In this document: one piece after another, positions 1-13,194 of the stretch
Position numbering within the stretch: position 1 is the first letter of the stretch
Layout: each line of letters begins with the position of its first letter
Source: Poecilobothrus nobilitatus
Lineage: Eukaryota; Arthropoda; Insecta; Diptera; Dolichopodidae
Assembly (NCBI GenBank): GCA_947095535.1
Contig: OX352773.1
Span: 32,261,398-32,325,397 of the forward strand
Reading direction: 5' to 3'
DNA length: 64,000 bases
The notes under the pieces: generated by a model
What the model saw: only the letters and a program-made list of their open reading frames with translations
Databases searched by the model: none
What the model was told of the DNA's origin: nothing
Made by a program: the position numbers and the translations under genes

Positions 1-3000
1 TTTCTTTAATTTTTTTTTTTTTTTGGGAAAATCTCTCAAATTTTGGGTTTGGGTTTCTAAGAATTTTTAAGGCAAATGAAATAATGTTTCGTTTTGCAAA
101 TATATGAAAAGAAATTTAGTTTCCATGTATGTTAAATGTAATAAAAAAGGAAAATGGAAGAAAAAAAAAAAATTGGTTTCAATATTTGAACTGACAGGTA
201 TTAGCGTAATTTTCTTGTCTTATGGGAAAATGATTGTGATTTATGTGACTTGATTCAAAAGAGTTTTGTTTTGTTTTTGCTTCTTTTCTTTCATCATGTA
301 ACAAAGGAAAAAAAAATAATAAAAATTTTTTAAATTTTTGTTTAAATGAATGTTTATATTACAAACTCAAAATATTTTTTGAACTTATTTTAAAATTTTA
401 TTGTTGTAAAAATGTATTATATATAATATATACATACAAAAAATAATATCTTAAATTGACACTTTGATTGAGAGTTAATTTTACCAGTTAATCAGATGCT
501 ATATGATGCTATAAAGTAAACAAAATAGATGTAGAAAAGTAAATTATATTCTTTCTCAGTATGGAATTCTGAGTCAAATTAGCTATCTGCGTCTGTCCTT
601 ATATCTGTTGGTCTGTCCGTGGACATAATAATTTTAAAAATAATAAAGTTACAATTATAAAACTTCATTTACTGCTTCATTTTACGTAAATCCTAGCTTT
701 TCTATTGCAAATCAAGAGGTTAAAAGAGGAGAGTTCAAGTAGTTTTCAGTTAACTTCTTTTTGTTATATATATAAGTATAAAATTCATCAGTGTCTAATT
801 AAACTGGGTATCTGCAATTTTGTTAAAAGAAGTTACGTTTTGTACCGATGAATTCTACAAAATGTATTTGATCTAATGAGCGGGTTCACGTAGCTATCTT
901 ACAAGTTTGAAATTTACATAAAATGTCTCGGTAATTACTGTATTAGATTAGATATATGATATTTTGAAAAAATTAAGGATTCTTCTTCTAAAACTGTAGA
1001 GCAATCCATTCAAATATCAAATTTGATTTTAAATAAAAGAAAATAAATGTTTAATGAGCTTGTCACCTTTCGGATATATAAATCCTGTTTATCTCATTAA
1101 GCAACCGTCAACTAAACTTCAAAATAATTCGATAATCCCTTATATAAATTAGAAGTTCCATAAAATTAAAAAAAATTCATTTTATACCCCGAAAAGGAAA
1201 ATATTTTTTAAAACGCTGATTAAATACATACTTATTTTAAATATTAAAATAATTTTAAACAGCTTTTTTTATTCTTGGGTTTAATAGCGAAATAACCCTA
1301 CCGTAAAATTAAAGACAATCCAAAAACTTATTAATATAAAGTATTTTTCATTCTTTCTGAATTCAAAACAAGCCATAACAAAACTTTATTTTTGTTTTTT
1401 TTTTTTTTTCTTATGTTTTATCAAGTCAGTTGAACTTTTTTAAGTTAATTTTTTTTTGTTTTTATTATAAAAACCATGCAAAATCATTTAGATCTTTAAA
1501 TTTTTTAACGAAAAGAGAACTATTTAAAAAAAAAATATTGGCAAATCCATCAATTTATTGAAAAAGAAATAAAAAAAAAAACAACTATAAGTAAAAAAAA
1601 AATAATCCATCTTTAATTTAAAAACATTAGAAAAAAATTCATCATCAAGGTCAATCAACCATATTAAAATTTGTTCGCCATTTTGTTTTATAATATTTTG
1701 TACCAGTTTTATTTTTTGTGTGGAGAAATTTTTTTCATTTTTTGAAAAATTGTTTTATGAAAAATTTGAAAATGAATAAATTAAATTCCAGATACATGGA
1801 CAAATCAGCATCGACATCAGTTAGTATCGACATTTAAAAAAAAAAAAAAAAAAAAACAGAAAGAAAAATCAAATAAAGTTCAAGAACAGTCAAAATACAA
1901 CTTTTTTATTTCGTTTGAACAGAAATTCCCATTAATTTTCCTTTAATTTTCATATATTCCTCCTTTTCTCTCTCTCTACACTCTCTGTTTATCTTTACAA
2001 TGTTGTCATCTCTCTCCATTTCTAATTATTACTTTGAAATTAGCCGAATATTTCAAGTGAATTAAAAAAAAAAAAAAAAAAAAAAACAAATCGAAAAAAA
2101 GAAAGAAATAAAAGTAAAACAAGTTTACTGTTCTTTTTTTTGTATTGTTCATCCCTTTCATTCTGTTTCCCAAAAGATTTCTTTATTTTCAAAAAAAAAA
2201 AAAAAAAAGATACTCAGTCTTAAATAATAAAGTACAAGAAATAGAGAAAGCAAGAGCATATTAAAAATAGAAAAAGAGAAAAAAAAATTATATTAAAAAT
2301 GCAAATTAAAGCACAGGATGTTTTTAAAAATCTAAGACATATTTAATATATTTTGTTTTTAATTTTAAATTATAACCAATATATTATCATTATTTTACTG
2401 CCGTTGAAAATAATATAAAGAAAATATTATTATTTATATTTTTAAAATAGTAAAATTTTATTCATTGACGGTTTTTTGTGTATTCTAGGAAAAATTAACT
2501 ACAATAATAACTCGATTGCAACGGTACGCATTTTGTAATTTATATTCTCTAAAATAAGTGGAAATCTGGGTAGAAGATTTTAAAATTTTATTTAAACCTT
2601 CTTTAAGATTTTTTTAAGATTCTCGTTAACTAACCAAAATCAATAATATAAAACCCTTTATCAAAACTACAAAAAAAAAAAAACATTAAAAATTCTAACA
2701 CTCTGTATTTATTGAGTATAAGTTAAAAAAACAAAATAAAGATGGTAAACATGGTAAAGATGGTATTTACCCCAAGGAAAAATATATGCAAATGAGAGAT
2801 TTAAAAAATTTTCATTTTAATTTCTCTTTTGTTTTTGTTTGTTTTTTTTTTTTTTGTATTTATTTTGTTTTTATAGAAGTCAAAACCGGATTCTTTTGCT
2901 ATGGTTAGTTACCATTTTTTAATTTTTCTAATGGAGAAATTAACTCCAGCTCCTGCCGTTAACGACAACAAAAAAAAAATAAAATAAAACAGAAAAAAAA

Positions 3001-3444
3001 TATATATTAAAAGGAAGAAATCTTTTCGTTCATTTTCTTTGATAATTTTTTTTTTCTTCTATTTTTTTTTTTTTGCTTCTTATGAAAAAAGTTAGAAAAT
3101 TATCGACTTGGTTGTTGTCTTATTCTTTCCCTTTTCTTTAATTTTTTTTGTTTTTTTTTTTTTTTTTTTGCGTTTCTTTCATATCCTATTATTATTTCGC
3201 CTCAAGTTATTTAATATTCTATGTGAGTTTTTAAGTATTATAATATATCTGTCAATTTCTATCTTTAAAAAAATTTTTATAATATTATTATGGTTAATAA
3301 TCGAAAAGTTTTCTATATGACAGTTATGTGTAATATAAAAATAAAAAAAAAAAATAAAAGTTATTAACGGTATAATAATAATATAGAATATTGTATCTTA
3401 TATTATATGAATGTCGTAATATGTATTTAAATTATAATAATAAA

Positions 3445-3484
<40 letters not shown>

Positions 3485-4673
3485 ATAAAATTAAAAGGTA
3501 ATTTACAGTTTAATTTACTATTATAGTTTATCTTTTAAGATTTTTTTTTTTCGTTCTTGTGATTAGAATATTAAAACTATTTTTTTTTTATAAGAATATA
3601 ATCGCCCTTAAGAAATCATGAATAATAAGCATGAAAAAAAAAAAAAAAAAATTGTTAAAATTTATCTTTATTTAAATGAAAATCTTTTTTTTTTGTTTTT
3701 TCTTTAAATAAAATATGTATATGAGATATATTTATAGTTACTTTAATAGTTTTGAGTACTTTTATTAGAGATGAGTACAATTTGATGAAGTTTTTTTTAT
3801 GTTTTTTTATTTTATTATACTTTTTAAAAGTTGAAGTTTTCTTTATGTTTTTAAAATTATTATTTTTTGTTAATAATAAATATGCAAATTTTCATATTTT
3901 TGATTGTTAGTTTTATATTTTGAATAAATTTATTGTTTTATACTTTTAAAAAATGAAGATTTTATAACTATATTCATTTCGGGTTAATTAATATGAACTT
4001 TTTCATTATTCTAAACGTTTATAATATCTACAGAAAAAAAAAAATTTACTTTAAAAACGAGATTTTGTACATTTAAAATTCCTCTTGATTTGCTTTTTTA
4101 ACTGTATAGCAATTTATGTCTTTTAATTTAAAAAACATTTCTGTATTTAAATTTACACTACTTGTAAAAATATTATGAAGTCAATTCCACTTAACTGATT
4201 ATTATAATATAATAATATTGATTGCAAACTACTTATGTTGTTATGTTTTAGGATCTTAATACAATATGTATTTTTTCATTTTCTTAATTTATAAGTTCCA
4301 CTACAAAACCTAAATCAAAAAATTCTTCAGAATCATCCAAAAACCTAAATCTTAAAGTTTTTGAATCGTATTCTGAGTACTATATAACTTTAATATAATA
4401 TCAGGACAATAAAAAAATGCTTAATTTTAGGTAATTTTGAAAACTATTTTCTCAAAAAAAAAACATCTTATTTATATATTATAAAGATTATCTGCAAATT
4501 ACACCTAAAGCTATAGATGTTGTAACTTGATAATCGTAATATCTGCCTTAATCAAATAAATTAATTAAATAAAAAAAAAAAATTATTTATTTTTATTATG
4601 GCAAAACATATTATGGCAAAATACAAAGAGTATAAAAATATAATATAAAAGAACTCAATTAATACCTTTTATT
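1..4673. other. AT-rich non-coding DNA
   Basis: Homopolymer A and T runs (for example A-runs near 1838-1856 and 2065-2087) and scattered short direct repeats. A CTGTCC/GTCTGTCCGTGG patch at 590-625 vaguely recalls the CCGT family but is not followed by family sequence. No exon-like stretch seen; probably intron or intergenic. Confidence 0.7.
3449..3480. repeat. (AT)n microsatellite
   Basis: About 16 uninterrupted AT units. Confidence 0.95.
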
Positions 4674-5048
4674 ATACCCTACAACTAAAGTATAGGAAAT
4701 TTGAAATTCCCTGAAATTTTGCCGAACCAGCCAAAGATAAAACGAGCATAGCTCCAAAACTAATAAAAATAGAACCTTTCAAATTATGGTATAAGAGTGA
4801 AGTGGTCTCTAATGTTTTCCTTATGTCTCAGAAAATGAATTGGAGTGACGGCTCGGGTAGCTGACACACGCTTCCCAAGGCCTAATAAGCATATACTTAT
4901 CTTCGAAATTAATAAAAATAGGAATTTGAAATTTTGTACAAGGATGTTAAATCATGTCTCTTTTACATTCTTGAAATTCGAGTTAAATAAGGAAGAAGGG
5001 AGGCGATACAAGCAGCTGCCACACGTAGCTTTTTCTGGTGTAGGGTAT
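4674..5048. mobile_element. MITE-like element with ATACCCTAC / GTAGGGTAT ends
   Basis: A 375-bp stretch bounded by 9-bp perfect inverted ends, ATACCCTAC (4674-4682) and GTAGGGTAT (5040-5048). The interior is clearly more GC-rich and complex than its flanks. Beyond the short ends the inverted similarity is weak. Ends of this type are common in dispersed repeats of flies (general knowledge, not searched). A 68-codon ORF at 4845-5051 runs through the element and its end, has no recognisable domain, and is not called as a gene. Confidence 0.45.
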
Positions 5049-8000
5049 TAGTAAGTCGGTTAAACATCGACTTATTATTACATTTATTTGTTTTTTTTTT
5101 TTTTAATTTGTATTAATTTTTTCTCTCAGATTTATTGTATATTATAACTTTAAATTGTACTAACGTTTAATTGGTCAACAGCACCTTAAAATAAATAAAA
5201 TTACCACGGTAGCTTAAGAGTAGTAGGTCTGAAAAGTATAAAATTATAATAAAATTGAAATTTTATTTTCGAATTAATTAATATTCAATCTAATTATCTT
5301 ATTAATTAAAAAAAAAAAACAATTGAAAATATTCTTCTGTTCAACCAAATAAATTTTATTCCAATTTTAAAGATCTAAATTTTTTTTTTTTTTTGCACAA
5401 GTATTTATTTTGTTTTTAAATTCACAATTGTGTTGTAAAAATTAAATGAAGTGACGTCAATATTTTAAAAAAAACTAAAAGTTAACATTGAGTTTCATTT
5501 TATTTCCTCATTCTTGAAATATACATTCTTAAGCCCATCTTCCAATGATGCATCATTCGCTAATTGCTTTATTTTTCATTTTTCACAGTTTTATAAATGG
5601 CGAGACACTGCCATATTCTTTAATATCAAAAATATTAAATAATTGTTTGATTTATGTTCTTTTTAATTAAATAAAAAGCTGATTTTTAAAATGAATTTCC
5701 AAAAGCGTTACTCTCTGGATTAAAACCAAAAATATCTGACTAAACGAAATAACACCAGACTTTCCTAAAAAAAAAAAACAACTGTACCAGCAAAACACAA
5801 ACTTACTTCTTTTCTTCTATTTCAAAAAAAAAAAAAACAAACTTATAAATCTTAAAATTATTCTCTTCATCAACCATTAACTTTATTAACTCCTTCTCTT
5901 CATAACACAAAAAGAAATTCCGATAACAGTTACCCTTCACTTAAAAAAACAAAATAAGCAAATTAAAAATGCTTGAGTCCTACAATATTTCATGTTCACT
6001 AAAAAATAAAAATAAATACGTACACTTTAAGTTTAATTCCACTAAAAATAACAAACAAAAAATAAAACCATCTCCCTTTTTTTTACATAAAAGTCGGAGC
6101 AAAAACAAAAAAAAAATGCAAATACCACGACATTTTAAAATTAAAAAAAAAAAAACAACAAAACATAAAACAATTTATAACTGTACATTAAAATATAATG
6201 TATCAGCATGTTCGTTAGCTCATCAGAGGCACTTAATTTTTGGTTTACAGTTAAAAAAATTGTTTGACCCTTTCCATTACCATAATTTTCATTCATTTAA
6301 GCTGGTTGTAAGCTTATCGGCCGATTTTAAATTTTCTCTACCTACCATTTATTTTAAAACATTATTTAACTTGTATTTAAAAAAAAATTCTAAAATACTA
6401 ACAACCATAAGGAATTGAACTGGAACCGGAACAGAAACAAATATAAAAATATCAAAAAAACAAAAAAAAAAAATATATAACAGGATTTGTTAATATTTTG
6501 TTGTGTCTTGTCTTTTCTTCATCACTTATATAGTTACCATCTATGTATATCATCCATCTCACTTAGATACTCATACCATTTGACAATCATTTTAAATAAT
6601 CTTAACTGAAAATATAAAATAAGGCATCAAAAAAAAAAATATTATTCGGATGGGGAAGTGCGGTTACATTACAAGAACAGTAAATGAAAAGTTTTTTTTC
6701 CTTTTTTATGTTTTATATTCTTTTCTCTTCTGTTTTTAGTACCCAATTATGACAATAAAAGTACAAAAGACCAAAAAAAAAAAAACCAAAAACAGAAAAC
6801 AGAAAAAAAATAAAAGCATTAAAAACATAGTAGCATCGCCTCAAAAACTGCTGCTTAATATAAACAATGTTTTAGTGTTGTTTTGCGTGTATGTTATTGT
6901 ATATGTATACCTACACTATATACTATGAAATACCATCATCACGCAAATAAAATAAGAAAAAAAAAAACTTTTTCTTTCTCGTTATAAAATTTTACAAATA
7001 AAATCTATGGTGTATATATTTTTGTTTTAGCACAATTATAGTACAGTTATTTAATAAAAAAAAAAAAAAGCAAAAAAAAAACATTGTAGAACAAAATACA
7101 GGAACACAAATAATCATGAAAGAAGCCAGATAAGATGTGGAGAAAGAACTTACTTATGTCTGCCTATCATCTTAAAAATTATTACTGTAGCACGCGATTT
7201 CATTCAAGACCCAATCTGAAAAAGCCCAAAAGTTAAAGGTTAATAATAAATGAAAGTATAAAAAAAAAAAAAATCTTTTTAACCTGTTATAGAAATTAAA
7301 TGAAATTGTTGTGTATGTTGATGGAATGGAGGGAATATAACGAAAAGAAATGAAAATTTGAAGAAGATATAATAGAGAAAATATCTTAAAACTTAAAAAT
7401 TTTGATAAATTTATGTAAAGTTTTAAAGTTTACTGAAAGTAAATTGTACCAAAATAATATGGTGGTAATAAAATGAAGAGGATTATGCTTTTTTATAGTA
7501 TAATCTTCTTTCAACTCCATTGCATGATTTTTACAGTTTTTTTTTTTTTGTTGGTTAGTAAATTTGAATGTTTTTACAGAGTTAGAATGAAAATTTTAAT
7601 ATTTTCTCATATAACATTTCTTGACAAGTTTATTAAATTTTTGTTTTTTTTTTTTCTGTCTCTCTCTTTGGAATTCTCTTACATGTAAAAAAAAAACAAA
7701 ATCAAAAATTTATTATTTGTATCTGTATGTTGTTTGCGCTCTTTAATAATGTATTAATTTAACACTTGACAGAGATACATATGTATTGGTATAGTTTTTA
7801 TATTGTATAATACGTAACAACTGTTTCTTGAAATATTTATGTGTACCTATGTAAATGTTTCAAGATATGTTTCAAGATAAATGCCAGAAACAATTCATTT
7901 TACTCTAATCATTAATACATTCATTGAATGAAATTTCCAAAATTTATGATTTTATAAAAAACGAAAAAAAAAAAAAAAATTAGAAATATAATTTTTTTTT

Positions 8001-11000
8001 TTGTTTGTTAACGATATTGAAAGGTTATAAGTCATCATTTTATATACAATATAATATTATTTTTAGTTTTGAAGTTTATTAATGAAGAAAAGTTATTAAC
8101 TTGTCAGATAATTTTTTTATTTTTGTTTGTGTTTTATGTTACGAAATGAATTGAATGAATTAATAATGTTTAAAATCTTATAAAAAGGATATAATATCTG
8201 ATATATGATTATAAAGGATATAAATAAATTGAATATAATATATTAAAGGAAAATTTAAAAGATTAAAGTAGAATCTTATAATAATTTTTACATTTTTGTT
8301 TTTTTAAATTGGGAAAGGAAATTGATTTAAAAAAATTGCCGAAACTTAATTTTTATTACTGAAAACCGGATTTATCAAAGCAATCTATTACTAAATCAAG
8401 TTTAATTATTATTTTAGAAAGCTGCATTATAAACTATGCAAGGATTATAAAACTACGCAAGAACCAAAATAGTTGGGTAAAAACCACTTGCACTTACGAC
8501 CACAACCTATTCTTCTTAAATCATTTTAAAATTTATTACTGCTTGGGTTCTCAAGTTTAAAAACCTAAAAGCCGAAAAATAAATATTTTATAAGTTTTTA
8601 TACACTTTATTAAAAATTTTCTTCAAGAGAACTCATATTGAAAGTACATTCAATTAGAAATTACAATAGATACAATCACAAACTTGTCAGCAATTACTGA
8701 AAATGACATTTTATTAGAAACAGAAAGTAATTTAAAATCAATTTGAATTCAGCGAAGAAAATAACCATTTTTTTTATTTTTTTTTATTTTGTAGTAAAGT
8801 AAACCAATTTTTGTTTGTTTTTGTTTTTCAACAGAAAAAAAAAGGGTTAACGATAGTTAATTTGAATCCAGAAGTAAACAATATATACTTTAAACAACCA
8901 ACCGTATCAAAAAAGAAAAAAAAAAGATAGTAATTATTTTTTTTTTGTTTCTCGTTCTGTTTCTCTATTAATGTTTAGTCCATTTATCTTGTTCAATGAA
9001 CTTAAAAGTTTTTTTTCCTTAGGAGAAAAAAAAAATTTAGTCCTAAATATACATAATTAATCCTTTTTTTAAGGATATAATTAAAGATATCTATAAACAT
9101 ACAATATCTATATAGAGATACATTCATAAAAATCTTTAGTACTTTATAACTTTTTTTTTTTTTCCTCTTTTTTTTTATTAGGCGTATAAGGTAAAAGATG
9201 CCATTTCTCGAGTTTTATTTCTTTCATTAACATTTCCCTAGAATTGAGTATATATACATATACTTTAAAAGTTAGAGAAGAAAAAAAAAAAAAAGTTCAA
9301 AATTATTGACTTCCTGTCAAATGAATCGTGTGTAATTTGAAACGTTATGTGATTTCCGGTGATTTGCTAACTAATAATGAGCATACAATATATTAATATG
9401 TACAATAGAAAAGTTAAAATTTTATTATGGTAGAAACTAGAAGGGTAGAACAATAATAATAACAATACAACTTTTAACTGATGTGTCATTTCCGGCGACA
9501 TTCTTAAATAGTAAAAAACAAAAAGAATAAAAATGAAAATGTTTATTAAAATGAAAAAAATTTTATAAAATATTAAAGTTTTTGATATTCCTTTCTCGTT
9601 CTTTATACATACATATATTTTTGCTTGATAAAATTAATGTGTTATAACTTTATATTAGCTGCAACGTTGGTATTGTGTTACAATTTGAAAATGAACACAA
9701 ATGAAATTCAATAAAAATAAAAAGCTCCTGTGGTGATCCCGTTTTGCGTTGGAGTCATTTAGAGATAAATATATGGTCTTTTGAAAATATTGATACCAAA
9801 TTCATGTTAGAAACTGTAAATATCTTTTAAACTGGTGTGACTATATAATACGCGATTAATACTTTAAAAGGTCTTAGACTTTAGGCTATATTCTATTGTA
9901 AACATTTTGTATTTGTAAACATTGTACACCTTAAATCGAAACAAAACATATTGAACGCATAGAACGCATGTTACATAGAAAGATTTTTCAAAAAATTAAA
10001 ATCATCTTTTCTTTAAAATCACCTTCTTTTTAAACTAATAACCACAAGACAGATATTGATATATCATTTGAAAGTGCATCTTGACAACATCTTGTAACGT
10101 ATCATCCGATATTATCTATACTTTTACCTGCTCAAAAAATAATTACAATAACACGAATTTGGTCTTAATATTTTTAAAAGGCGATAATAACCTCTTAAAG
10201 GCTCCGATGCACAATCGGAATCATATTACACAATTATTTTTATTCAATTTTGTTTGTACAAAATTACAAAAAAAATTAAGCTTGTAAGCAAATCCAGCCA
10301 TTTAAAGAGTGGAAAAAATCTAGTTGGGCACCTAATCTCAGTTTCATCATAAATCGATTTAAGAGAATAATTCCTAGTTTTTTTTTGTATGGAAACTCAT
10401 TAGTTTTAACTATTTTATGATTTTTGTATTCAAATAGATATTTATTAATATTGTTGATTATGTTGTTGATATTATGTTGATTAATTTAAGGAAATGAATC
10501 GAATTCAAATTACAAGGATATAATTTATTAAATCGAAAGACTTTAAAAATCTAAGTTGATCCAGTTGCTGAAGTCAGAGTAGTTTAAATTATAGATGTTC
10601 TACAAATCAACACTATAATTTTAGATAAACTGTATAGTACTTTGACTTTAAAGAAAAGTTAAAAATAAAAGATATTATTGATAATATCGCTAAGGTAAAA
10701 TGTTCTTAAACAGTTATAGCTGTTATTGCCATATTTTTATTGTTCTGTGCTTTTGTTATTTGGCCATAATTCTCTTTCACTAAACTTTAAAGAATTAAAA
10801 ATAATTAAATTCATATACCTACATAAAATTTTACAATTTTTTAGATAAATTTTCGAATCTTTTATTTACCAAAGATTCGTAAAAAACGTAATTCAATGTA
10901 CACCAAATCTTCAGGAGTATCTTTATGTTTTAATCTGTCAACCTTATATTTAATTTGTAATAATATAACAATCAAAAAAATTAAAGAATATTCAAAAACC

Positions 11001-12685
11001 TTCTCACAGGAAATATTTTAATTTGCAATTTTTTAATCCTCTCTTTATAGTTTAAAATTTAATTTTGAAGATTATATCAACCGTTGTTATAAAATAAAAA
11101 CTACACCCTTCATCGATTCAATTAAATTCATTGTTGCCTTTTTTTTTATAATTTATAAAAAAAGAAATACAGATGTCACAAAGTCCAAACATTACCTCAA
11201 ATTTTTCTCAGAAAAAAACAAACTTAATTTTTTGTAATTGTTTCATTTTTTCTATACTTAACTCAATTCAATGTTCATCAAATCATCATCATCAAACAAA
11301 CAAACAAAATAATACATAGCTAAGTATTGAATTAAAAATTAAAATCCCTAGGGGCAATTTTTTGGTTAATAGTCCTTGATTTTATCCTTTTCTTTTATCC
11401 TAAAAAAAAAAAAAACAAAACAGAGGGTTATAATAGTTTTCAAATATTATAACTCACCACAGTTATAATTACAAAAAAAAAAAAATTAAAAACCTTAAAA
11501 ACTGAATTAAAATACTTCAATCCTTCAAAATTCAAAATAAAATGTTATTGCCTCCATTTTTGGTCTTTTCTTGATTGACCACTTAAAATCATTACTGTGC
11601 ACTAATACAATTATACAATGATTTCAAATAATAAACCATCTATATGTATATTGAAAAAAAAGTAAGAATATTCTCTAAAAAATTGTCCTTAAACATAACG
11701 GTGTGTAAAATTTATTATAACTTAATAAGCAACTTGGGTGGTCCTATAAAATTGGTCTTAATTCAAATGTTATATATGTATATACTATATATATATATAT
11801 AAAGTATACCATAACCATTTGTAAAGTGTTTTTCATTTTTATCAAATATACCACTTCTATTCTAAAATTTTCTTTCTCACTTTAACTCACTATATGCAAA
11901 ATACTTTTTCAAATTTTGCTCTTTATTTGTTATTACCATACTATAATAATTTAAAGGGTAATTCACCTCATTTACACATACCATAACGTACTCAATTTTA
12001 TGAAATTATTTTTTTTTATTGTTCAAGTCAAAGGACAAAAAATAATTGAAATTTTTTGAAAGAGTCTTTTTCTTATCCTTAAATATCCTTTTAAATTATT
12101 AATTTTTCAGTCCTATAATTTGTATTTTATTTTTATTTTTAGTGAAAACACATATGCGATTTATAATTTTGGTTTTTTTTTTTTCTGTTTTGAGGGTTGA
12201 ATAAAAGAAATTAGAAAAAGTTATTAACAAATCACTATATTGTGTATGTGCATTAACAGTTTTCTTTTCTATATTTGGTGTAGTTAAGCAACATGATGAT
12301 ATTAAAATCTGTTTTTTTTTGTTACTAACAAATCATTTTTTTTTTTTTGTATAACATTATGTCATGAGTGATGTTTTATTTTGAATGACCAATTATTTGA
12401 TTTCAAAATACAGTACATTTGTAATTACATATTTATTGTGTCTCACATATAAAATAATTTTTCAATTAATTATTCTTCTATATAATATGCACCTCCGAGA
12501 TTATATTATGACATTATTGAATCCCATATTAAAAACAGAAAGAATCCCGCAAATCTTTCTTCGTTTTACTCCCCTACAAGAAACCTCCATCCCAAAACAA
12601 AATATAAGAATTATAGAGAAAAATTAATTTACTTAAACGCTTAAAATTATAATATAGCGTAGATACTCTAATATATTGTGATTTT
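5049..12685. other. AT-rich non-coding DNA
   Basis: Only low-complexity ORFs. The longest, at 5969-6418, is a lysine/asparagine-rich translation of A-runs. Short (CATCAT)/(CAAA) repeats lie near 11283-11310. No gene or structured repeat recognised. Confidence 0.7.
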
Positions 12686-13194
12686 TATCACATTTACAAA
12701 AAAAATTTTGAAAAAATGTGTCTATTAGTTTTACTCTGTCCGTTCGTCCGTCCGTCTGTTTACAAAACTTCTACACCGTTAAAGATAGAGAAAAAAATTT
12801 TAACCATGGATAGGTCTCATAAAAAAAAATAATGTTGTAGAACAATTTTTTCATGTAGCCTCCTCAATTACGGATTTACAGTCCCTCAAACTTTGAAAAA
12901 GACCCATTTTTAAATTCGTATATCTCATGTTCTACTTAAAACATTTACAAATTTTTCTTTGGCAAGACAAAAAAATTAAAGCTCCAGTAATATATTTTCA
13001 TGTGTGTTAACAGTTTTTCTTAGTTATATCGGGTTCCAGATTTACAGCTCCTCAAAATTCCAGAAAATTCCTATTTTCACATTTTCTTCTTATGAAATTT
13101 TCAAATTTTTGTGCAAATCATAATTCTAAACAGTTTGTATTATCTTTTGGAAATGTGCGCTTTTAAAAACCGTTGGTTTACATTCTGTCTTATT
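12686..13194 (+). repeat. CCGT-family dispersed repeat, copy A
   Basis: This copy starts near TATCACATTTACAAAA and soon carries the family hallmark, stacked CCGT/CGTC units followed by TTTACAAAACTTCTACACCG. It ends with CCGTTGGTTTACATTCTGTC. It contains two copies of an internal motif of the form TTTACAGYYCCTCAAA, so the consensus itself contains a degenerate internal duplication. It is shorter than copy C, by an internal deletion. No ORF and no terminal inverted repeats are visible, so the class is unknown. Confidence 0.75.

Noticed and set aside
40..58. Telomere-like TTTGGG repeats
   Set aside because: Only about two units, and not the TTAGG type expected for most insects.
590..660. Another copy of the CCGT family
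   Set aside because: Only a few CTGTCC/GTCTGTCCG words; the following sequence does not match the family.
5969..6418. Longest single ORF (149 codons)
   Set aside because: Lysine/asparagine-rich translation of A-runs in sequence with no splice context, no domain and no codon pattern like the Ig exons.
12686..13194. Helitron classification of the CCGT family
   Set aside because: No CTRR terminus with a preceding hairpin, and copies do not clearly insert between A and T.
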